NCBI GenBank assembly: GCA_018398765.1
Contig: JAHBMJ010000057.1
Location: forward strand, 1-64,000
Source: Chromera velia
Taxonomy: Eukaryota > Sar > Chromeraceae
Direction of reading: 5' to 3'
DNA length: 64,000 bases
Position 1 is the first letter of the stretch, and each line of letters starts with the position of its first letter. A program made the position numbers and the translations under genes. The notes beneath the pieces were generated by a model. That model made no database searches and was not told the origin of the DNA. It saw only the letters and a program-made list of their open reading frames with translations. This document shows positions 34,301-43,897 of this stretch, one piece after another.

Positions 34301-37300
34301 CGCAAAGTACAGAAAGGAGTCTGCAAGAGGGGAGCACTCTTTTTAGAGCTACAGCCAAAGGGGCACTAGGACTTTCCAACAGACCTCTGCCTCCTTCTGA
34401 AATTCCCCCGTCGCTGTTGCCCCTATTCTCAACCATCAACAGTCTGCACACACACTTCCTGCAGATGTACAGACCCACTACTCAAACACTACCGCATTCA
34501 ACAGCAAAGGCCATAGATCCTGAAGATCTCCCTCCCCTTTCCAGACTCTCTCTTGAAACCTCCCTCCAGATTCCCTCCCTTCCCTTTTTCGAAGAGTTCT
34601 GTCTCAGATGGGCTCTCGTGCTCAGAAGGTCCATCGGGTCTCCCGACGCCCCGGAGTCTGAAGAAGGCGCGGAGGGTGTGTACGACGAGGATTTGCAGAG
34701 GAGTGCTGACGAGGCCGTTGACCTCGATGAGATCTTCTACACCACCCAGAGACTCCTCAGACCTCAACAGAAACATCCCCTTTCCGTCTTTCATGAGAGA
34801 GGAAAAGGGAAAGCAAAGGAGAAAAAGAAGAAGAAGAGGAGAAGGAAAAGGAGAAATTCAATTCCAGACGCCGCAGCTCTCCAAGAAGAAAACTCCGATC
34901 CCGACTCCGAAGCACAGGAGCCAAATGAAAGGACACCTTTGGGTCGATTCCGCCGTGGGGCTCTTGAGGGCGTCTCTCAGTCTGTGTGGCATCCTCTAGA
35001 GAGAGACCACTGTTTGTTTGAGAGACCCGCAGTCGCTGCAGTCTCGTCCGTGGGAGTCGAAGGGAATATTTCGTCCTTCCAGAGGGAGAAGGAGAGTGGG
35101 AAAGGTAAAACAAATCTGAGTGCCTCCAGAAAGAAACTGCAGGAAGCAGAGAAGAGAGAGAGAGACACTAAAGATGAGTCTCTCAATCTTTGTGCAAGTG
35201 GGGAGGGGTTTGAAGGGAAAGGAATATTTTATGAGAGAGAAACAATGAAGAACGAAGAAGGAGAAGAGTCAGGAAGCGAACTGACGCCGTTGAGTGAGCA
35301 TTTCAACAAACTCGAGAAAGGCAGTTTGTCAGTCTCACCACTCGCCCCCTTCGCATCTGACCGTACACACTCATCCGCTTCTTCCCGAGCCAATACAGCT
35401 CTCAGAAGCCCCCTACCCCCCGCCTCACCTGCCGTCTCGTTCGACACGCGTCGCAGCAGTAACAGCACTCTGTCAAGCACCTCTCCGGACGGAACGCTCT
35501 CACAGAGACGGTCAAGGAAAGGGTGTTGGTCCTGGTGTCCGAGAAGATGCGGGTGTTCTCGGGCTTCCTCATCCTCTTCCTGGAGGTCTTTTTCCTTCTC
35601 CTTCAAGCGCCTCGCTCTCTCACAGTCATCCTCGACCGGCTGGATGAGAAAGGGTACACAGGACAGGAAAGCAAGGGTAGAGCAGAGAAGGAAGGCGAAA
35701 GAATTTGCCTCCCTGCCCATCCGCCCCCCTCCAGTGCTTGTGCGCTCGGGCTTTCCCCTCTCTCTGCCTGTGCTCCGAGACGCAGGATCCCATTTCTTTT
35801 CAATGGACACGCAGGGAGACGGGATCATGCAGGGGTGCACCATCGACGTGGACTCTCTGACTGCCACTCTCGCTCACACTCTCAAGATGCACCACGCGAC
35901 TGTCTTCTGGGTCGGTCCTGAAAAACTATTCGGACCCCATGCGCGATAAAAGGCACTTGCGAGCGGGTAGAAAGAAAGCAGTTTGTACGTATCAAAATGG
36001 AATTCCGTAGAGATGCCTCAGTCGTGATGGTAAGGCATTCGGAACACTTCCTTTTTCGGGTTTGCGACTGTTTTGAGAAGGTGAAACCGGCCTACTTTGG
36101 ATCCGTCTGCTTGTTTCTCTCTGCGTGGCTCCTTTCCTTTCCACATTCTCAGAAAAACATCAATGCACGTATTGTCCTGTTATTTCCTACTTCTCTGCTT
36201 TGCAGCATTACCTCTCGTTCCTGGTGGCGAGAGGCAATAGAGACGTGGCGTCCTTCTTGCAGAGTTCCGTTCAGATGATTATTCTCTCTGGGAGTCAGAG
36301 AAGCTTGCCCGTCTCTGAGAGAGAGAGACTCTGGATGGAGGTGGCACGAAGGAAGCCGCCAGAGGGAGAGTTTCACAACGTTCTGGGGGGAAACAGGGGA
36401 GAGAGAAAGTTCCATCTGGGCCCTAGGCTGCTCTACTCTGTGTTCTTAGAGAGAGAAGGGGAGGAAGACAGAGAGGACAGGAAAGCAGAATCTCTTCTCC
36501 CAGAGCCTCCAATCACAGAGAGAGAGAGGGGGTCGATACTGTTGGAGGATCCGTTGAAGCCCCTCCAGTCCTCCATCTTCCCCCCCATCCCCTCCGCAAC
36601 ACCGAGAGAAAGAGAGAAACAGCGCCCGACAACTGCTCAAAGCCTTTCTTTGAGGTGGACTTCCAAACCTCTCACTTCCCACCCACAGGAGGAGGGAAAG
36701 ACTCAGCTGCCTGGTGAACATCAGAAAAGGGACAAGAAAGAAGAACCCATAGTCCCTCCCCGCATCTGGACGGAGGGCGAGACGGGACACACATGGGCCC
36801 TGGTCCTCTTGCCGTTGGAGGACCAATTCGGCAATCAGATCACTCTCTCCTGTCTCCCCTGTGGGGCTGTGAAGGGAAAGGGTCATGTGGGGGGAATGAA
36901 GGGAAAGGGAAAGCTCCTCAAGGGGAAAGGGGGGGGGCAGGAGGGGGACTTCACAGTCGTGCGAAAAGATGTGCCGGCGAGATTGAATTCCTCTCAGCTG
37001 TTGTCGTTGAGCAATTTCGACCCACCGGAAGAGACGGCAAAAGCAACGAAGAGGGGGGGGATAAGGGAGATGGCCTATCTGCCTGTCTGGCTTCCCCTCT
37101 GTGCGGGGCCTCCTCTGGTCCCTGTTGCTGCTTTGCACCCATCAGAGACCAAGAGAAGGAAGGAAGGGGGTCCGACAGAGAAGACAAAGAAGACAAAAAA
37201 AATCACAGAAGAAAGAGCAGGGGAAAGGCAAAAGAACGAGACAAATCTGGAAAGACACTTTCAAGCCCCCTCTTCTTCTCAAGGAGACGCGCCGATCCCT

Positions 37301-37939
37301 GCTGAAAGAGAAAGAGAAACACCCAGAGAGCAGGAAGAGATCCCAAGTGCTTCGTCTGTTTCCTCAGCAGAGAGCGAAGACCTCCTCTCCCCCGAGTTGC
37401 TCCACCTCATGGAGAGTCTGCAGGAGTTGGCCTCTAGTGGGGATTCTCGGGGAAGGGGGGAGGGAGACGAACTTGAAGAAGAGAGTGAGAGTGACGACAG
37501 TGAAATACCGGAACAGATTTCAAAAGAGAAGGAAGACGAAGACGAAGACGAACAAGAGGAGGAAAGTGCAGATGATGAATCTTCTCCCCTTTCTCCTGCC
37601 CGTCGTTTCCGTTCTCTGCGTCTTCCCGTAGCTGCCTACCCTTCACCCACTTCAACCCCTCCAATTTTCCAAACAACACTGCGAGAGGAAGGCAAAGAGG
37701 ATCCACTCGTGGCAGAAAACAGGAAAAGACTTGAAGAGCTTGACAGGAAAGTACAACAACAGATCAAGGCGATGCCAACGAAAGGGAAACAAACAGAAAT
37801 TTTGAGAAGAAATCAGACAAATCAACAAGAAGAGAACGAAGGGGTAGATGAAGACTCTCAAGAGAGCTCGGAGGAATCAAACGTGTCTGAGAGCTCTCCC
37901 CTCTCTCCCAACAAAGGAGGGGGGAGGGGGAAACGGTGA
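16542..37939 (+). CDS. Gene B: giant surface protein, RCC1 propeller + 22 EGF + CCP/HYR + multi-pass membrane region
   Basis: Thirty-nine exons chain without a phase break: 16542-16768, 17087-17406, 17841-17849, 18250-18443, 18820-19009, 19473-19615, 19988-20120, then 22 EGF exons (20424-28098), 28275-30633, 31368-31526, 31705-31858, 32123-32881, 33086-33199, 33425-33559, 33716-33969, 34233-35910, 35982-36029 and 36206-37939, ending TGA. Predicted length 3780 residues. The ATG at 16542 was chosen because it precedes a hydrophobic signal or anchor ([16 protein letters not shown]). Next come a seven-bladed RCC1 propeller, EGF array, beta-rich domain, CCP and HYR modules, Cys-rich stalk, about nine membrane helices with the YWE...RK signature of large protist EGF/GCC2 proteins, and a charged tail of over 1100 residues. 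Inference: plasma-membrane adhesion or receptor-like protein. The single-gene model rests on phase agreement; the 48-base exon and the 30633/31368 junction are least certain. Confidence 0.8.
17841..17849 (+). other. Nine-base microexon in the RCC1 region
   Basis: GGAGACTGG is preceded by TTCTGTTCTTGCAG and followed by GTCAGTCCGT. Spliced between exons ending 17406 (TCAG) and beginning 18250 (GACAAGGC), it gives S-G-R-L-G-Q-G-D, which restores the conserved G-[QR]-L-G-x-G-D turn and the frame. Direct joining of the flanking exons would break the frame. Confidence 0.85.
19289..19408. repeat. (TCTG)n microsatellite with CTGC interruptions
   Basis: About 120 bases of TGTC/TGCC repeat in an intron between RCC1 exons 18820-19009 and 19473-19615. 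Confidence 0.9.
19680..19738. repeat. (CAGA)n(GGGA)n microsatellite
   Basis: Compound purine-rich tetranucleotide repeat in the intron after exon 19473-19615. Confidence 0.9.
20180..20343. repeat. 91-base tandem duplication starting with GACGCACGCAAG
   Basis: Copies begin at 20180 and 20271 and share GACGCACGCAAGTACGCA, then GTTGACAACGATTACCGTAT. The first copy ends in an acceptor-like TTCTCTGCAG, the second in TTCTCTGCAAG. It sits in the last intron before the EGF array. Confidence 0.85.
21842..22011 (+). repeat. Triplicated 67-base unit with EGF exon end and donor
   Basis: GGGAGACGGCCT, TCTCGTGTTCAAG and the following GTCAGTCTG plus T-rich intron occur at 21842, 21909 and, shortened, 21976. 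Only the first is joined to a full EGF exon (21742-21864). Confidence 0.9.
22390..22461. repeat. 36-base tandem duplication in an intron
   Basis: TTCTCCTCTCTCTCTGG, CCATGCAT and GAGGAATAC repeated twice between two EGF exons. Confidence 0.85.
23609..23772. mobile_element. 67-base inverted-repeat element with 18-base perfect ends and 51-base flanking duplication
   Basis: TGCTGACGCACGCAAGGA (23655-23672) is the exact reverse complement of 23704-23721. The element is flanked by imperfect direct repeats of about 51 bases (23609-23659 and 23722-23772), far longer than target duplications of known DNA transposons. It lies in the intron after EGF exon 23475-23597. Confidence 0.8.
24615..24876 (+). 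repeat. Triplicated 107-base unit: EGF exon end, donor and hairpin
   Basis: Starts at 24615, 24722 and 24829 (last copy truncated). Each copy carries the last 40 bases of EGF exon 24532-24654, its GTCAGT donor, GCATGCGTGCGTCAGTC and a small hairpin around AGAATTCTGTATGAAAA. Copies one and two are nearly identical, so the event is recent. Confidence 0.92.
26085..26221 (+). repeat. Duplicated EGF exon start around a (CA)n insert
   Basis: A 43-base block with acceptor AAGCCTGCAG and the first 35 bases of an EGF exon occurs at 26085-26127 and 26179-26221. Between them is CACATA-rich sequence. Only the second copy continues into a full EGF module (26189-26311); the first is a truncated pseudo-exon. 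Confidence 0.9.
28275..30633 (+). other. Beta-rich domain, EGF, three CCP/sushi, two HYR and Cys-rich stalk (gene B)
   Basis: A single exon encodes, in order: a beta-sandwich-like region of about 130 residues (28275-28670, resembling PPC-type domains, tentative); an EGF-like module (about 28680-28895); three CCP/sushi modules (about 28896-29110, 29107-29325 and 29323-29540; pattern C...V.F.C..GY....TC...W..C, degenerate in the third); two HYR modules (about 29539-29790 and 29788-30030, with PP.I.CP starts and [11 protein letters not shown] / [11 protein letters not shown] ends); and a Cys-rich GCC2/ephrin-receptor-like stretch. These modules are typical of extracellular adhesion proteins. The exon ends ...NNDIC-T in phase 2. 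Confidence 0.82.
31368..33969 (+). other. Multi-pass membrane region of gene B
   Basis: Exons 31368-31526, 31705-31858, 32123-32881, 33086-33199, 33425-33559 and 33716-33969 encode about nine hydrophobic helices, such as [39 protein letters not shown] and [40 protein letters not shown] signature bridges exons 32881/33086; similar Y...YWE...RK patterns occur in large EGF/GCC2 proteins of protists and algae. Whether it forms a channel is unknown. Confidence 0.75.
34233..37939 (+). other. Charged cytoplasmic tail of gene B
   Basis: Exons 34233-35910, 35982-36029 (tentative: weak pyrimidine tract, but donor ATG^GTAAGG and phase fit) and 36206-37939 encode some 1180 residues. The tail is rich in Ser, Glu, Lys and Arg, with a basic [13 protein letters not shown] stretch and Glu/Asp-rich segments near the C terminus. 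A short hydrophobic [18 protein letters not shown]-type reading is in another frame and not used. No catalytic domain is recognised. Confidence 0.65.
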
Positions 37940-38015
37940 TGGAGGCGTTTGTTTTGTTCTATTTCGCTGCTGGGTGTGACCTCCAAGATTCAAACACGAC
38001 CCTCTGTCTCTTGTC

Positions 38016-38060
<45 letters not shown>

Positions 38061-38424
38061 CTGTCGTGACAAGAATTATTTACCCCTGACTATGCATTTT
38101 CGATCGATCGACTTTCACTTTACTCAGTGCACCCTTCGCCTTTGATGGATTCCGTCTTCCTCTCTTCTCTCTCGTTTTCTTCCCATCTTCTTCGCAGTTC
38201 ACACACAGGCATGCAGACATGCAAGGTAGGACAGTCGGATCGGGACGCAGACAGCCGGGTAGACAAGAAGGAAATAACGATGGAACATTGAAGCAAGGAG
38301 AAGCGCGGCTTGCGAAAGGAGAGCAACAGTGGCAGTATGTCATTTGACCTTTTGCCGTGAAGAGAACTGATCCGCCCCCTCAACACGCGACGAATGCCAC
38401 CCCTCTCTGATGTATGTGTGTCTG

Positions 38425-38425
38425 C

Positions 38426-38478
<53 letters not shown>

Positions 38479-38490
38479 TGTGTGTGTGTG
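38425..38490. repeat. (GC)n(GT)n microsatellite
   Basis: CG/GT alternating dinucleotides in the spacer downstream of gene B; potential Z-DNA former. Confidence 0.85.
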
Positions 38491-39474
38491 CATATTGCGT
38501 GTGTATGCATTCTGGAATGTTGAGGAAGAGCCCGGAAGAGGCTTTGCCAGTTTTGAAAGAAAAAGATTGATTGTACAGGTCTGTCGAAGAAGCCAACAGA
38601 AAGGTTTTTTGTCTCTGGCCTTTGTAATACGTTTATCCCCTTTATTTTTCACTGTTCTACCCACTAACTTTGACTGAAAGCATTGAAGAAGTTCGGCTTC
38701 TTTTGAGAACCTTTATGGACTTTTAATTGCAAACAAAGTTAAAAACATTTTTGAACTCTTTTACACAAATTGAAAGATATTAAAAATTAATTTGAAAAAA
38801 GATATATTTAGTTATTTATGTGAAATAAAACACATTATGAGGCTTAAATAATATGAGCAAGTATCAGCAACTAGAGGGTAATAATATTAACACCGATGAA
38901 CAAGTCTTTAGACAAATAATTAATGATGTTAGGCAGTAAATTAAATGAATTCAGTGATAATAAAAAATGATCTAGAGAATGATGTTATATAAAGAGGGTG
39001 GCTAGGATGATCGTAGGTTAGCTACTAGCTCAGTTATTCTAAAATATCGTTATTTTAATTCCAAATCGCTGCATATATGTGCAACCGTCTGCGGACATGT
39101 AGCTAGGTACATCCAGAGAGGGGGAGGATGTTCCATAGAAAGACCAAGATATACGGTATAATAATCATCATACACCAAGACCAACTCAATTTGGCAAACC
39201 CATATAGCCAATTACGATCTAGATCTAGATCTAGATTACGATTGTGATTGCAAGTATGAAAAATATTTTTATCATGCAAACAGTTTTTTGATACTTACAA
39301 CATGTTTCTGATAATATTTGTGAAGTCTGTACAAATTTTTAAGTTCGTACGCGCCACCGACTAGGCCACCGATTACGTTTGCAAAAAATATGAAATTTCA
39401 AAGCCGAGAGGCCCCGGAAACCCAAAAAATTGAATCCCGATTTTGAAATTTCATATTTTTTGCAACGCCCACGA

Positions 39475-39641
39475 AACAAAGAAAAAGAAAGAAAGAAAAA
39501 AAAAAAGAAAGAAAGAAAGAAAGGAAGGAAAGAAGGAAGGAAAAGAAAGAAAGAAAAAAAAGGAAGGAAGGAAAGAAAGAAAGAAAGAAAGAAAGAAAGA
39601 AAAAAGAAAGAAAAAGAAAGAAAGAAAAAGAAAGAAAGAAA

Positions 39642-39672
<31 letters not shown>

Positions 39673-40524
39673 GAAGAAAGGAAGGAAGAAAGGAAGGAAG
39701 GAAGAAAAAGAAAGAAAAAAAAAAAGAAAGAAAGAAAGGAAGGAAGGAAAAGAAAGAAAGAAAGAAAAAAAAGGAAAGAAAGGAAGAAAGCAAAAGAAAG
39801 AAAGAAAGAAAGAAAGAAAGGAAGAAAGGAAGAAAGGAAGAAAGGAGGGAAGAAAAAGAAAGAAAAAAAAAAGAAAGAAAAAAAGAAAGAAAGGAAGGAA
39901 GAAAGGAAGGAAGGAAGGAAGGAAGGAAAAGAAAGAAAGAAAAAAAAGGAAAGAAAGCAAGAAAGAAAAAGAAAGAAAGAAAGAAAGAAAGGAAGAAAGA
40001 AAGGAAGGAAGGAAGGAAGGAAGAAAGAAAAGAAAGGAAACAAAGGAAGAAAGGAAGAAAGAAAAAGAAAGAAAGAAAGAAAGAAAGAAAGGAAGAAAGA
40101 AAGCAAGCAAGGAAGGAAGAAAAATAAATAAATAAATAAAGAAAGAAAGAAAGAAAGCAAGGAAGGAAAGAAGGAAGGAAGAAAAGAAAGGAGGGAAGGA
40201 AGAAAGCTAGAAAGAAAAAAAGAAAGAGCGAAAGGAAGAAAGCTACGAAGGAAGGAAGAAAAAGAAAGAAAAAAGAAAGAAAAGAAAGAAAGAAAGAAAG
40301 AAAGAAAAGAAAGAAAGAAAGAAAGAAAGCTAGGAAGGAAGAAGGAAGGAAGGAAGGAAGGAAGGAAGGAAGAAAAAGAAAGAAAGAAAGAAAGGAAAGA
40401 AAGAAAGAAAGAAAGAAAGAAAGAAGGAAAGAAAGAAAGAAAAAAAGAAAGAAAGACAGAAAGAAAGAAAGAAAGCTAGGAAGGAAGGAAGGAAGGAAAA
40501 GAAAGAAAGAAAGAAAGAAAGCTA

Positions 40525-40562
<38 letters not shown>

Positions 40563-40600
40563 AAAAAAGAAAAAAAGAAAAGAAAAGAAAAGAAAGACAA
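39475..40600. repeat. GAAA/GGAA tract over 1.1 kb
   Basis: Almost uninterrupted purine strand made of GAAA, GGAA and GAAAA units. It gives long spurious Lys/Arg/Glu-rich frames on one strand and Phe/Leu/Ser frames on the other. A related AAGG/GCAA-rich stretch continues to about 40880. Confidence 0.95.
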
Positions 40601-41234
40601 CAAGCCAGGATTTCTGGCCCAAGAAAGTGAGAGAACAATGCTGATTCATTGATGAACGAAGAACGAGCGAATGAGCAAAACTTGCAAAACTTGCTGCAAA
40701 GGGAAGTAAGCAAGCAAGCCAGCCAGCAAGCGAGCAAGATCAAGCAAGCAAGCAAGAAGGAAAGAAAGAAAGCAAAGAAGGAAGGAAGGAAGGAAGGAAG
40801 AAAGAAAGAAAAAGAAGAAAGGAAGAAAAGAAGGGCGGAAGAAGAGACGATAGAAAGGAAGAAAAGAAGGATGGAATGAAGGAAGGGGGGTAACATATAT
40901 CTGAAGGCCGCAAACATGTGTTATCCGGCTGAAAAATGAACACACAGGTCCTCGAAGCCAAGAGACAAGTACGTCACAGATCTGTTGAGAAACTTTCGTC
41001 GCCATCCAAACAGCAGCTCGAGCCGACAGTCGCAGCATCACCCTAGTCCGTGCTCCAGTCAGTGACAGAAAAAGTATCCACCCTCTTAACACCTTTCTTT
41101 TCCTGTATCAGTCATGGAACACTGCCCATATTCGATAGGTTGAGAGAACTGCAAAGAACATGAACGGACTGACACGCACATTATCACACTCTTACTCACA
41201 CTCAGACGAAGACACTGGCATGGTCGTCTCTCAA

Positions 41235-42062
41235 TCAACCGGCCTCCTTCGTCTTTCTGGTGCCCCCTCCCTCTCCTTCTTCCCCCTTGGCCCAAGCGTT
41301 CTTCTTCTCCTTCTCCTTCCCATCCCCCGTCCCCTTTGTCTCTGTGTCTCCCTTCCCCCCCCCTCGTTGCTGAGAAGGGGGAGGGGGCGGCGGAGTAGCC
41401 AAAATGCCGTTGCCCCCCCCACTCGCTGTACTGCCTTGTGGGAGAGGGCTGGACCCCGGAGAGGACGACGCGCCCCCCCCGGCCCCGTTGGTCAACGACT
41501 GTTCCCTCTTCACCTTGTCCCTCTGGATTTGGTCTTTTGTTCCCTGCAACACCTTCTTGATCCTCTCCAGCTTCCTCGTGTCTGAACCCTCTACCAGACT
41601 GCAATCCTCTGGGGAGTAGGGGGGGGAGATGCGCGTCCCTAGGACCACAATGCTCTGGCCCTCCCAACGGCAGTCGGGGTGGGTCTTGAAGAGACGGTCA
41701 AACAGCAACTGCGTCTCCGCAGAGACCCCCACACCCCATCGCCCAGCAGAAGCAAGCCGCTGTTGGAGTGCGGCGTCGGCACGTGCTTGGAGGACCTTTG
41801 GGTCGACGCCAGAGGGTGCGGGCACATGGGGAGGGGGCGCTTCCTCGACCCTCATCGTTCTGATCATTTTGCTGTTGATCATGTGATAGTGGCAGTGATC
41901 CTTCTCAGCATTTCGCCGCTCCTTCAGAATCACCGTCTCGGAATTATTCACATCGTGAGCGAACAACTCCCCCTCAAACTCCTGTCCGTGCACAGTGACG
42001 ATCTTCAGAGTCATGCCCAGAAAGTTCCCAGAGGCGGGGAGGGCGTTGATGTTCTGCGACAT
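41235..42062 (-). CDS. LSM12: LSM12 family protein (LSM domain + AD domain)
   Basis: Single exon, 275 residues, ATG at 42062-42060 and TGA at 41237-41235. Residues 12-72 form an LSM-like beta barrel (LGMTLKIVTVHGQEFEGELF, ending MINSKMIRTMRV). Residues about 88-170 match the anticodon-binding-like AD domain that defines LSM12, with the hallmark LLFDRL...DCRW, IVVLGTRISPPY and a C-terminal ERIKKVLQ helix. The remaining 100 residues are Gly/Ser/Pro-rich and low in complexity, longer than in animal LSM12 (about 195 residues). Family knowledge: LSM12 works in RNA-binding or adaptor complexes, for example with ataxin-2, and as an NAADP-binding adaptor in animals. No intron is needed, unusual among its neighbours. 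Confidence 0.92.
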   Translation of the reverse strand: MSQNINALPASGNFLGMTLKIVTVHGQEFEGELFAHDVNNSETVILKERRNAEKDHCHYHMINSKMIRTMRVEEAPPPHVPAPSGVDPKVLQARADAALQQRLASAGRWGVGVSAETQLLFDRLFKTHPDCRWEGQSIVVLGTRISPPYSPEDCSLVEGSDTRKLERIKKVLQGTKDQIQRDKVKREQSLTNGAGGGASSSPGSSPLPQGSTASGGGNGILATPPPPPPSQQRGGGKGDTETKGTGDGKEKEKKNAWAKGEEGEGGGTRKTKEAG

Positions 42063-42682
42063 CTTTCGTCACACGGGAAGGGGAAAGAAGAAATCACAAC
42101 GGAGACGTGCACACAAAAAGACAAAAGCTGTCCATGACCAGCCCTGCAGCTGCCGTGGAGATGATGGTACGTAAAAAGCAGAGTTTGGTCACGACAGGAC
42201 CGACAGAAGTGAGGACAGCAGAAGAGTCTGGGAAGACAGGCAGAGGATGGAAGAGGAATCATTGCACACACTCTGAAAGTCTAATTGTGAAGTTTTCAAG
42301 CTGCATGGAGACATCGACATGCAGTGCGCGCAATTAACACGACACATGCAAATTTTGTCAAACCTTTCCGCGCGGGCCCGCGGCTTTCGACTCAAGTTTC
42401 GAGTGGATCGATCGATATCCTGAGTTTACTAGCTGCTTACCTTGTGACAGGCTTGTGTTGCCGATAGACCGTCCAAGATTTCTTCACGGATTTGCTCCAT
42501 CCGATTTGGACCCTTCGACGCCTTGAAACTTGCCCACCTCTCTGTGGCTGACCCTGCCCGCCCTTCCGCATTTCAACAACAGTCCCTCCACTCCTTTGTT
42601 TACGCACTGAGTTGTATCGGTTGGAAGTGGAAACTTGCAGACAGAAGCAGGAAGCCAGCGAAGAAGAATTCAAGGGGCAACG
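42063..42682. promoter_or_regulatory. Divergent spacer between LSM12 and PRA1 genes
   Basis: The 620 bases between two outward-pointing start codons must hold both promoters or share one. No specific motif identified. Confidence 0.4.
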
Positions 42683-43897
42683 ATGATGGCCTCACAACCA
42701 GACACCTCTTCATCCGTCGGGTCCAGCTCCTCCAAGATGATTGAACAGGTACGTACGGAAACTCACAATCTGATCCAATGCGGAGGGTGATCGTATCTAT
42801 TCCTAATTGTGATCACCTCCTCCGTTCTCTACTTTCGTGCCTGCTTGCCTGCCCGCGTGTCTGGTAGCCAGCCTGGCTGTCTACCCATCTACCTACCTGC
42901 CTGTTTGTTTGTCTGTCATACCATCTGCCGGCCTGCCGAATCGTAGTATTTACCTGTCTGCCTGCCTGCCTGCCTGCCCGTCTACCTACCTGCCTGTTTG
43001 TTTGTCTGTCATACCATCTGCCGGCCTGCCGAATCGTAGTATTTGCCTGCCTGCCCGTCTACCTACCTACCAGCCTCTTAGTTTGCTCCTTGCTCCCCGT
43101 CTACCCACTTGCCTGTCTGCCCGTCTACACACCTACCTTATCGGTTATCTGCATGCGCCTTCATCTGTTTCGTCCTCTGTCTTGCCCCCTCTCTTCCGTT
43201 CTGCCTGCCTGCCTGCTTGCCTGCCTGCCTGCATGCTTCTGAGTATGTGTCCGTCTCTTTGTCAGCATGCCTGCATGCTTGTCTCTTTGATGCACGACAA
43301 CCAGGTGGGCAAACGTCCCCTCCAGGAGAGAGAGACGCGAACACAGTCCACGCATTCATTTGCACTCATTAATAATCGACCCGGGTGTCCTCTGCATGCA
43401 TGTGCACTGTGCAGTTGGGGCAGACGGTGAAGGAGCAGTTGTCTTCCGTGAGGAAGTGGGACGGGGACTTTGTGACGAAGGAGGCGTTCTCTTGGCCTCA
43501 AACGGGGGCTCAGGCAAAGGACAGAATGGAGGGGAACTTGAAATTCTTCGCTGCGAACTACGCAGTGATTGTGTGCGTGCTGATGTTGACTGTGCTGTTG
43601 CTGAATCCCTTTCTCTTCCTAGTGGGTGCCCTGGTGTTGGGGCTCCACATAGGTGTGCAGATGAGCAAGCTGGACACGCAGCCTGTGGTGGTGGGGGGGC
43701 AGAAGGTCGGCAAGATGCAGGCGCAGATAATCGTGTCTGTACTCTCTGTATTGATCCTTCTGTACTTTGCGGGGACGTTGATCTTTGCGCTTCTTGGCGT
43801 GTCTGTTTTTGTGGTCGGTCTCCACGCTGTGCTTCACCAGGGCAGCAAGCACAAGGAGCCGGACGAGGAGAGTCCCGTGGGGGATGAGCAGGCGTGA
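42683..43897 (+). CDS. PRA1 family protein (prenylated Rab acceptor)
   Basis: Two exons, 42683-42748 (22 codons, donor CAG^GTACGT) and 43415-43897 (acceptor CTGTGCAG), phase 0, giving 182 residues, usual for the family. The protein shows the PRA1 pattern: a charged N-terminal half, NLKFFAANYAVIVCVLML followed by an NPFLF turn, a hydrophobic hairpin (VGALVLGLHIGVQ) and a second pair of membrane segments (IIVSVLSVLILLYFAGTLIF, GVSVFVVGLHAVLH), then an acidic tail ending DEQA. PRA1 proteins sit in endoplasmic reticulum or Golgi membranes and act with prenylated Rab GTPases in vesicle traffic. The intron holds a long CCTG-rich repeat. Confidence 0.9.
42837..43235. repeat. CCTG/CTAC-rich imperfect repeat in the PRA1 intron
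   Basis: Degenerate CCTGCCTGTCTACC repeats, including a duplicated block (CATACCATCTGCCGGCCTGC near 42919 and 43011). Confidence 0.85.

Larger units (their letters stand above)
37940..41234. other. Convergent intergenic region rich in simple repeats
   Basis: Between the 3' ends of gene B (plus) and LSM12 (minus). It holds TCTG/TC repeats (38018-38057), a GT run (38425-38490), an AT-rich stretch (38700-39350) and the GAAA tract. No exon supported. Confidence 0.7.

Noticed and set aside
39339-40603. Long open frames in the GAAA tract (Lys/Glu-rich on plus, Phe/Leu/Ser-rich on minus)
   Set aside because: Tetranucleotide repeats are free of stops by composition. No start context or domain is seen.
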